9,135 nucleotides of DNA from Chloroflexota bacterium (lineage in GTDB: Bacteria; Chloroflexota; Limnocylindria; Limnocylindrales; CSP1-4), in contig JAJYJR010000212.1 of assembly GCA_021789355.1 (NCBI GenBank), positions 1 through 9,135 of the forward strand. The letters are read 5' to 3'. Shown here piece by piece: positions 1 to 4,678 of the stretch. The notes under the pieces are model-generated. The model made no database searches. It had not been told where the DNA came from and saw nothing but the letters and a program-made list of their open reading frames with translations. The position numbers and the translations under genes were made by a program. Every line of letters starts with the position of its first letter. Position 1 is the first letter of the stretch.

Positions 1-2
1 TG

Positions 3-755
3 TCCACGGGTGCCTTCACCGTGCAATGGAGCACCTCGGACCCCGAGGAGATCACGAGCCTGTCCTGGCGAGGTTCGCCGAACCTCACCCACCCCTGGGC
101 TCTGAGCAACTGCCCGAGCGGCGGTGATCACGAGTTCTTCGGGAACAGCTGGGATACCCAGAATGACGAGGACTTCCGGTCCCTCGTGGGCTGGGGCACC
201 GCCGGCACATGGACGGGAGCGGGGGCGAGCCACGTGGCCATCCAGTCCTCCGACACCGGGTGCTACGGGACCAGCGGGGTGCCGGTCAGCACGAGCTACC
301 AGTTCATCAATGGCGCGGACTGGTTCCTGGTCCAGAGGAAGTTCTCGTTCGGCTCCACGCCCTTCACCTATGACTTCCGTCCGTACATCCCGAGGTTGTA
401 CCCGCGGGACGCGTACCACATGGTCGCGCAGCCGAGCAGCAGTGGGCTGCAGCTCGTCACCGAGGATGCCGCGGACTGCGAGTACGGCTGCGAGGTGACC
501 GACTGGAACCGCACCTGGTTCGCCGTCTATGACCCTGACACCGGCAACGGCATGGTGGTGCGGCACATCCCGTCACGGTTCAGCGCGGCCCTGTGGGTCG
601 ACCTGGATGGAGGGTCTCAGACGACCGCCACGTCGGTGGCGCTGCTCCAACCGGCGGGAGGATTCACCGGCACCATCGTGGACCTGCAATCGATCTGCTT
701 CTTCTCCGGCTGGACGCCGTCGCTGAGCCTCCCGCAGGGATGCCAGGGGAGCTGA
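3..755 (+). CDS. Hypothetical secreted protein, 5'-truncated by the window edge
   Basis: The frame is open from the first bases of the window to TGA at 753-755, giving 250 visible residues, so the true start and any signal peptide lie upstream. A GTG at 21 could serve as a start, but the frame is already coding-like before it (Ser-Thr-Gly-Ala-Phe-Thr-Val) and has no ribosome binding site there, so I treat the gene as partial. The protein is rich in Gly, Ser, Thr and aromatic residues, has no membrane helix, and has six cysteines (in SNCPSG, TGCYG, DCEYGCE, SICFF and GCQGS). This suggests an exported, disulphide-bonded beta-rich protein. I do not recognise the family. The segment around TWFAVYDPDTGNGMVV resembles strands seen in beta-sandwich or mutarotase-like folds, but that is only an impression. 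Codons end almost entirely in G/C, as in the neighbours. Confidence 0.75.
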   Translation, partial: STGAFTVQWSTSDPEEITSLSWRGSPNLTHPWALSNCPSGGDHEFFGNSWDTQNDEDFRSLVGWGTAGTWTGAGASHVAIQSSDTGCYGTSGVPVSTSYQFINGADWFLVQRKFSFGSTPFTYDFRPYIPRLYPRDAYHMVAQPSSSGLQLVTEDAADCEYGCEVTDWNRTWFAVYDPDTGNGMVVRHIPSRFSAALWVDLDGGSQTTATSVALLQPAGGFTGTIVDLQSICFFSGWTPSLSLPQGCQGS

Positions 756-786
756 GAGGCTGGCGAGGAGGCTCACGCCCGGGCAT

Positions 787-1032
787 GACCGCGTCGCCCA
801 GCTGCCGTGGGACCCGGCGCGGCAGTGCCGGAAGACGGAGGTCACCACCATCGCCGACGCCCAGGAGGTCCTCGCCTTCGCGCAGACGAACGGCCTGGCT
901 GCGCTCTCGATCTGGGCGATCCAGCGGGACAACGGCGGCTGCCCCGGGCGGTCGGGATCGGGCAGTTGCTCGGGCATCATCTAGGGCAGCCACGACTTCA
1001 GCCACGTGCTGGAGCCGTTCTCGGGATCCTGA
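787..1032 (+). pseudogene. C-terminal relic of a GH18-type chitinase with in-frame TAG
   Basis: In frame 1, downstream of and out of frame with the preceding gene, the reading DAQEVLAFAQTNGL / LSIWAIQRDNGGCPG / CSGII is followed by TAG at 982-984. The same frame then resumes as GSHDFSHVLEPFSGS and ends at TGA 1030-1032. Bacterial GH18 chitinases typically end with an ADAQ helix, an LSxWxxxRDNGxCPG strand-loop, a CSGIxQ motif and an FSHxxxPF tail, so the order and spacing fit. The TAG falls where Gln (CAG) is usual, so one C-to-T change would explain it. The frame is closed upstream by TGA at 724, no start or ribosome binding site is visible, and the catalytic DxxDxDxE region is absent. The third codon positions are nearly all G/C, which shows it was recently coding. 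The exact left boundary is uncertain, between about 757 and 835. It could instead be the remains of a fusion, but a functional enzyme is excluded by its size. Confidence 0.62.
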
Positions 1033-1059
1033 CGGCAGACCACATCTGCATGCGGCGGG

Positions 1060-1107
1060 GCCGTGCCGCCAGGCGGCCGTGCCGCCAGGCGGCCCTGCCG
1101 CCCGGCC
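1060..1107. repeat. 16-bp GC-rich tandem repeat, about three copies
   Basis: The unit GCCGTGCCGCCAGGCG occurs exactly at 1060-1075 and 1076-1091. A diverged third copy (GCCCTGCCGCCCGGCC) lies at 1092-1107. The repeat lies in the non-coding stretch between the chitinase relic and the alpha/beta hydrolase, ending about 27 bp before the hydrolase ribosome binding site. The unit length is not a multiple of three, which argues that it is not coding. It could influence the 5' leader structure of the hydrolase mRNA or simply be slippage. Confidence 0.8.
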
Positions 1108-1133
1108 GCGCGGCATGCTGCACGCGAGCACAG

Positions 1134-1140
1134 AGGGGAG
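1134..1140 (+). promoter_or_regulatory. Strong ribosome binding site of the alpha/beta hydrolase
   Basis: AGGGGAG lies seven bases before the ATG at 1148. It decides the start of the hydrolase, because the reading frame itself is open several hundred bases further upstream. Confidence 0.8.
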
Positions 1141-1147
1141 ACGGGCG

Positions 1148-1933
1148 ATGCCGACGATCGAGCGCGCCGGGGTGTCGATCCACTACGACGTCGTCGATGG
1201 GTCGGGGCCGCCGATGCTCCTGCTGCACGGCGCGATGGGGACCGCGGAGACGTGGCGCATCGAGGGCTACCTCGACGCCCTGGCCCCGGACTTCCGGGTG
1301 ATCACGCTGGACCAGCGCGGGCACGGGCTGAGCAGCCGCCCGCACGATCCCGAGGCCTACACGCTCGCCGAGCTCGTCGCGGACCCGGTGGCCGTGCTCG
1401 ACGCCGTCGGGGCCACGTCGGCCTGCGTCTGCGGGTTCTCGCTCGGGGCCATCGTGGCGGTCGCGCTCGCCGGGCGCCACCCCGACCGGGTGGCGGGGGT
1501 GGCAGCCCTCGGGCTGTCCAGCTGCAACCTGGGGTTCGAGGATGTCCGCTGGGAACCGCCGGAAGAGGACCTGATCGAGCAGTTCCGGACCGAGGGCATG
1601 GCCTGGGTCGTGGCGACGCTCGAGGCGGAGGGGCGGCCGTCCTGGGCCGACATGATCGCCCGGGCGGATCCCGAGGTGCAGATCGCGATGAGCCGGGCAG
1701 ATGCATTCGACGCCCGACAGCCGGGGCTCCGACTGCGCGACCTGGCGACGCCGCTGGTCTGCGTCTGGGGCGAGAAGGAACCTCAGCTCGAACGCGCGCG
1801 TCAGTTGCCGCTGCCTCCGAACGCTCGGGTCGAGATCATCCCCGGCGCCGACCACGTCGGGGTCGTCGAGCACCGCGAGATGGTCGTGCCGCTCCTCCGC
1901 TCGCTCGTGCGCCCGGTCCCCGCCGCCCAGTGA
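1148..1933 (+). CDS. Alpha/beta hydrolase
   Basis: This is a complete 261-residue protein of the alpha/beta-hydrolase (Abhydrolase_1) superfamily, cytoplasmic with no signal peptide. The expected landmarks are in order: the oxyanion-hole HGAMG at residues 27-31, DQRGHG at 55-60, the nucleophile elbow GFSLG with Ser98, and the C-terminal ADHVG with catalytic His236. The acid position, in VWGEKEPQ (205-213), reads Glu211 where most relatives have Asp, so the triad is probably Ser98-Glu211-His236. A lid or cap lies at about 128-195. The family covers esterases, enol-lactone hydrolases, haloperoxidases and C-C hydrolases, and the substrate cannot be told from sequence. The ATG at 1148 is chosen for its ribosome binding site and because homology to the family begins there (IERAGVSIHYDVVDGSGPP). 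It appears to be a single-gene unit, flanked by non-coding DNA on both sides. Confidence 0.93.
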   Translation: MPTIERAGVSIHYDVVDGSGPPMLLLHGAMGTAETWRIEGYLDALAPDFRVITLDQRGHGLSSRPHDPEAYTLAELVADPVAVLDAVGATSACVCGFSLGAIVAVALAGRHPDRVAGVAALGLSSCNLGFEDVRWEPPEEDLIEQFRTEGMAWVVATLEAEGRPSWADMIARADPEVQIAMSRADAFDARQPGLRLRDLATPLVCVWGEKEPQLERARQLPLPPNARVEIIPGADHVGVVEHREMVVPLLRSLVRPVPAAQ

Positions 1934-1998
1934 GCCGCCCGCCCAGCGCTCGACGCCGGAGCGCCAGTGCGGTCAGGGCGGGGGGAACGCCCCCGTGC

Positions 1999-2032
1999 CG
2001 GCCGGGCACGGAGTGCAACGGTGCCCCGGCCG
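1999..2032 (+). terminator. Possible hairpin downstream of the alpha/beta hydrolase
   Basis: CGGCCGGGCAC (1999-2009) can pair with GTGCCCCGGCCG (2021-2032), leaving one bulged C and an 11-base loop, about 65 bp after the hydrolase stop codon. There is no T-tract, as is often the case in high-GC genomes. Some dyads of this size are expected by chance in such GC-rich DNA. Confidence 0.35.
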
Positions 2033-2116
2033 TCGGGAGGCAAGCACGCGTGTACGGACCGTGGCGTGGGAGGCGAGGCGCCGGCCGCGGAGACGAGGCG
2101 TGGGATCGTCGGGTGA

Positions 2117-2275
2117 GCGGTCCCAGCTGGTTGTCCCGAGGGTCACTCACGGCCGAACGTCGGCCTCGTCGAGACGCAACTGCGCCTGTGCGGCACCTCC
2201 ATGTACGTCGGGCTGAACGGCGTCACCTCAGCGGGAACGCCACGGTGCTGGTGCCCGTGGGGCAGAAGGAAGCCC
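2117..2275 (+). pseudogene. Possible frameshifted coding remnant of unknown origin
   Basis: In frame 2 the stretch reads NVGLVETQLRLCGTSMYVG followed by LNGVTS, with strongly G/C-ending codons. The coding character then continues in another frame as SGNATVLVPVGQKEAP from about 2229. One missing base near 2228-2230 would join the two into a single peptide. The frame is closed upstream by TGA at 2114. There is no ribosome binding site or start, and the hairpin at 2269 follows directly. I do not recognise the peptide. It may be the last part of a decayed exported protein, or a chance open stretch. Confidence 0.25.
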
Positions 2276-2300
2276 CGCGCCTTTCGTGGCGCGGGGCTTC
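2269..2300. terminator. Perfect 13-bp stem hairpin, likely terminator of the DUF642-like gene
   Basis: GAAGCCCCGCGCC (2269-2281) and GGCGCGGGGCTTC (2288-2300) are exact reverse complements around the 6-base loop TTTCGT. The hairpin lies 27 bp beyond the stop codon of the minus-strand secreted protein (2328) and faces plus-strand transcription from the left, so it can end transcription from both sides. The symmetrical ends fit a bidirectional terminator. A classical T-run is lacking. Confidence 0.75.
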
Positions 2301-2327
2301 GAAGCTGCTTGCGTGTCAGGCGAGCGG

Positions 2328-3089
2328 TCAGTTCCCGATCGGGACCTGCCCGCTGACGGCGTAGTAGCTAACGCAGGCACCCTGGTTCTTGAAGGCGACG
2401 AGGGTGTCCGGGTTGACCATGGACTGCCAGCCGCCGTCCTTGCACTGCGCACCTGTCGCAGTGGCCTCCTGGGTCACCGTCACGTTGTCCAGCGCGGGCC
2501 CGAAGGCGCCCGGCGTGGTGCTGGTGAAAGTCAGCGTGGTGCTGGGTCCGGTGGCGACGAAGGAATATCCTTCAACTTCCCACATCATGTTGCTTTCGGT
2601 GTTGCCTTCGGTGCCGGTGTTGAAGTAGACCGTCGTGGCCGGCGCACCTGTCGCCTGCACCTGCAGCGACTTGTCGCTCGGGCTATAGCAGGCGTTCGGG
2701 TCCGGCACCTGCGGGTTGTTGTCGCAGAGCGTGTTCGGGTCGGGGTTCCCCGAAAGCGAGAACTGCACGAAGTACGTGGCGTTGACCGTCGTGTCGAACG
2801 TCTGGGTGATAGCACCCGGTGCGTCGCCGTCCATGTCGAGGCTGTACCCGTCGGCGTCTGCGGACTGCCAGTACGACCCGATCCAGTCGACGTTACCGCT
2901 GGTCACCGTCCAGCCGGGGATCGCGGTCGCCGTGCCGGTGCCGGCATAGAGCCGCACGAACGCGCCGACGCTGTAGCCGCCGGTGTTGTTGAACCCGCCG
3001 TTGGTGAACGCGGCGGCCATCGCCGACCCGGCCAGGGCGAGCGACATCACGACTGCCAGGCCCGAGCCCAGCAGCGATGCTCTCTTCAC
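2328..3089 (-). CDS. Secreted choice-of-anchor C / DUF642-like protein
   Basis: This is an exported protein of 253 residues. An N-terminal signal peptide (VKRASLL..., hydrophobic 8-20, cleavage likely after the second Ala of SAMA near 25) precedes a beta-sandwich domain at about 27-207. That domain has the DUF642 signature: NGGFNN (30-35), IPGWTVTSGNVDWIGSYW (57-74), a SLDMDG strand (83-88), the QTFDT turn (96-100), a YFVQFSLSGNPD strand (106-117) and GPALDNV (197-203). A short C-terminal module follows (CKDGGW 216-221, FKNQGACVSYY 233-243). It resembles tails found on many secreted proteins of Actinomycetota and Chloroflexota, in which the two cysteines (216, 239) probably pair. A second cysteine pair (122, 134) brackets a Pro/Asp/Asn loop. 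The GTG at 3089 is chosen because AGGGAGG lies nine bases upstream and the signal peptide starts exactly there. Plant DUF642 proteins bind cell-wall polysaccharides. A carbohydrate-binding or surface role here is inference. Confidence 0.85.
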   Translation of the reverse strand: MKRASLLGSGLAVVMSLALAGSAMAAAFTNGGFNNTGGYSVGAFVRLYAGTGTATAIPGWTVTSGNVDWIGSYWQSADADGYSLDMDGDAPGAITQTFDTTVNATYFVQFSLSGNPDPNTLCDNNPQVPDPNACYSPSDKSLQVQATGAPATTVYFNTGTEGNTESNMMWEVEGYSFVATGPSTTLTFTSTTPGAFGPALDNVTVTQEATATGAQCKDGGWQSMVNPDTLVAFKNQGACVSYYAVSGQVPIGN

Positions 3090-3098
3090 GCGATCCTG

Positions 3099-3105
3099 CC
3101 TCCCT
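3099..3105 (-). promoter_or_regulatory. Ribosome binding site of the DUF642-like gene
   Basis: The minus strand reads AGGGAGG, nine bases before the GTG codon whose first base is 3089. It supports the internal GTG start over a longer open frame that begins near 3323. Confidence 0.75.
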
Positions 3106-3214
3106 GCGCCGCGCTGCGCAGCGCACCAAGCGCGGGTCGGTCTCGCCAGTGGCTCGACGCGGTCCCGGCGGCCGGAATGCGGACCGCGCGTCATGGCCCC
3201 CCGTCGGAGCGTCC

Positions 3215-3220
3215 ATTGTA
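3215..3220 (-). promoter_or_regulatory. Candidate -10 element of the DUF642-like gene
   Basis: The minus strand reads TACAAT in the only AT-richer patch of the divergent spacer (about 3212-3252). It would give a leader of roughly 120 bases. No good -35 hexamer is seen 16-18 bases upstream (GAAGAA), so the call rests on the -10 match and local composition only. Confidence 0.3.
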
Positions 3221-3261
3221 AGCCGACATGCAAAGCATTCTTCTGTTGATTCCCCGCGGTT

Positions 3262-3279
3262 CGGTGCACGACTGCACCG
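3262..3279. promoter_or_regulatory. Inverted repeat in the divergent spacer
   Basis: CGGTGCA and TGCACCG are exact 7-bp arms around CGAC, extendable outward with wobble pairs. The repeat lies about 45 bp upstream of the candidate -10 of the secreted-protein gene, a typical place for a regulator site. A chance dyad is also possible. Confidence 0.35.
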
Positions 3280-3362
3280 GATTCGGCGGATCGACGGGCC
3301 GCCCGCGGCCCGTCATCAGGCATGCGATGCGATCACGGCCGGCCGCCATCGCAGCGCGCCCG

Positions 3363-3383
3363 CGTGCCAGGCAAGCTGGCACG
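3363..3383. promoter_or_regulatory. 8-bp dyad at the lipoprotein promoter, candidate operator
   Basis: CGTGCCAG (3363-3370) and CTGGCACG (3376-3383) are perfect inverted arms around GCAAG. Nine bases further on lies TATCGT (3393-3398), a plausible -10, so the dyad covers the expected -35 region of the lipoprotein gene at 3430. Its two-fold symmetry and position fit a dimeric repressor or activator site. No candidate regulator gene is in the window. Confidence 0.45.
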
Positions 3384-3392
3384 GATCCCTCG

Positions 3393-3398
3393 TATCGT
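3393..3398 (+). promoter_or_regulatory. Candidate -10 element of the lipoprotein gene
   Basis: TATCGT fits the high-GC TANNNT pattern and would place the transcription start near 3405, with a leader of about 25 bases containing the ribosome binding site AGAGGGG (3414-3420). No clear -35 is visible; that position is occupied by the inverted repeat. Confidence 0.35.
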
Positions 3399-3429
3399 TC
3401 GCCGTGGAGGTGCAGAGGGGAACGGCACG

Positions 3430-4587
3430 ATGGACGACGTCGACGACGGTGTCCTCGACATGGCGACACCCGAGGGAAGCGTGCAGCCGGCGGGCAGCGT
3501 GGTCCTCGACGACCCGCAGCCGCGTCCCTGCCCGTGCGACCCGCGGGCGCGGAGGGTCGGGCCTCGCGGGAGCGTCCCGGTCCGCGCATGGGCGGCCCTC
3601 CTGCTGGCCACCGTCCTCGCCGGGTGCGGCTCGACATCGACCGGCGCCGGCGTGTCGACGTCCGCCACCGCGGCAGCCCCCGGCACCCCGGCGACGTCGG
3701 CCCAGGCGGTCGACCGGCTCCCCTCCCCGTCGCCGGCCCCGGCCTCGGGCGCACCGGCCCTGGCCCGTCATGCCGCCGTCGTGGGCCGCCTGCCCGGTGA
3801 ACCCGACCCGACGCTCACGCCGGGAGCCTTCAACCCGGCGGTCACCCAGGCCACCATCGGATCGACCATCTGCGTGTCCGGCTGGACCGCCACGGTCCGG
3901 CCCCCGGTCTCGTACACGAACGCGCTGAAGCGCACGCAGATCGCCCGGTACGGGTACGCCGACACGCGCACCGCCGACTACGAGGAGGACCACCTGGTCC
4001 CGCTCGAGCTGGGCGGCGCACCCTCGGACCCGCGCAACCTGTGGCCCGAGCCGTACACCGACAGCCTGTCGGACGGGCGCCCCACCGGGGCCCGGGTGAA
4101 GGACGGCTTCGAGACCACCCTCAAGCGGGCCGTCTGCGTGGGCACGATCACCCTGGCCCGGGCCCGTGCCGAGATCGGGGACCACTGGGTGCACGCCTTC
4201 TACGGCATCCCGCTCGCGACCGGGACGACGACCGCCCCGGCGGGCGCGACCCCGACTCCCCGGCCGACTCCGACCCCAGGGGCCACCGGGTCCGGCACGC
4301 TGTCGGTCCGCTTCGTGGCCCTGCCCGACCCGGCCATCGCGGGCTCGCCGGCCGAGATGACCGCGAGGACGTCTCCCGGCGCCGTCTGCTCCGCCCGGGT
4401 CACCTGGCCTTCGGGCACCGTGTCGACCGCGCAGGGGCTCCGGCCCACCCCCACGGCTGGCGCCGACGGCCTCGTCGCCTGGACCTGGAACGTCGCGGCG
4501 AACACGCGGCCCGGGACCGCCACCGCCGCGGTGACCTGCCGCCTGGGCACCTCGGCCAGCGTCACCGCGCACTTCCCGGTGCAGTGA
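3430..4587 (+). CDS. Lipoprotein with HNH-type nuclease core and Ig-like C-terminal domain
   Basis: The 385-residue protein starts at ATG 3430, nine bases after AGAGGGG. A hydrophobic segment (53-64) ends in the lipobox LAGC with Cys66, predicting lipid anchoring outside the membrane. The 50-residue stretch before it is unusually long and contains two extra Cys (34, 36), so a later start (ATG 3460 or an in-frame GTG) is possible. A low-complexity Ala/Thr/Pro/Ser linker (67-118) leads to the core domain (about 123-262): ICVSGW (147-152), VRPPVSYTNALK (156-167), YGYAD, then YEEDHLVPLELGG (184-196) and NLWPEPY (203-209). His188 and Asn203 match the HNH/DUF1524-like beta-beta-alpha metal nuclease pattern, and Cys148 and Cys236 could form a disulphide. 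A Thr-Pro linker (264-287) precedes an Ig-like domain (288-385) with Cys320 and Cys370. Proteins with this DHL-LELGG-NLWPE block are widespread and usually annotated as hypothetical or HNH. Extracellular nuclease activity is inference. Confidence 0.85.
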   Translation: MDDVDDGVLDMATPEGSVQPAGSVVLDDPQPRPCPCDPRARRVGPRGSVPVRAWAALLLATVLAGCGSTSTGAGVSTSATAAAPGTPATSAQAVDRLPSPSPAPASGAPALARHAAVVGRLPGEPDPTLTPGAFNPAVTQATIGSTICVSGWTATVRPPVSYTNALKRTQIARYGYADTRTADYEEDHLVPLELGGAPSDPRNLWPEPYTDSLSDGRPTGARVKDGFETTLKRAVCVGTITLARARAEIGDHWVHAFYGIPLATGTTTAPAGATPTPRPTPTPGATGSGTLSVRFVALPDPAIAGSPAEMTARTSPGAVCSARVTWPSGTVSTAQGLRPTPTAGADGLVAWTWNVAANTRPGTATAAVTCRLGTSASVTAHFPVQ

Positions 4588-4612
4588 CACGGCACCCGGC
4601 GATGACCGCGGG

Positions 4613-4678
4613 TGAGCAGGCGGACGGAGCAGCCAGACGGGGACGGCACCTCGCGCGGCGCACCCCACCGCCCGCTCA
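4613..4678. terminator. Possible long-loop hairpin between convergent genes
   Basis: TGAGCAGGCGG (4613-4623) can pair with CCGCCCGCTCA (4668-4678), ten of eleven positions matching, around a 44-base loop. The right arm includes the stop codon of the M19 gene. It is the only notable dyad in the 88-bp gap between the convergent lipoprotein and M19 genes. The long loop makes it a weak call. Confidence 0.25.

Noticed and set aside
982..984. TAG as a pyrrolysine or reassigned codon
   Set aside because: The fragment lacks the rest of the enzyme, and no other in-frame TAG is seen in intact genes of the window. A nonsense mutation in a relic is simpler.
1048..1110. Coding repeat protein between the relic and the hydrolase
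   Set aside because: The 16-bp unit changes frame at each copy, and no start or ribosome binding site precedes it.
1063..2364. Long open frame overlapping the alpha/beta hydrolase
   Set aside because: The translation is Arg/Gly/Pro-rich without domain motifs and is a plus-strand shadow of the hydrolase caused by high GC and lack of stops.
3316..4668. 450-residue minus-strand open frame
   Set aside because: It is antisense to the lipoprotein gene, mostly Gly/Arg, with no recognisable domain.
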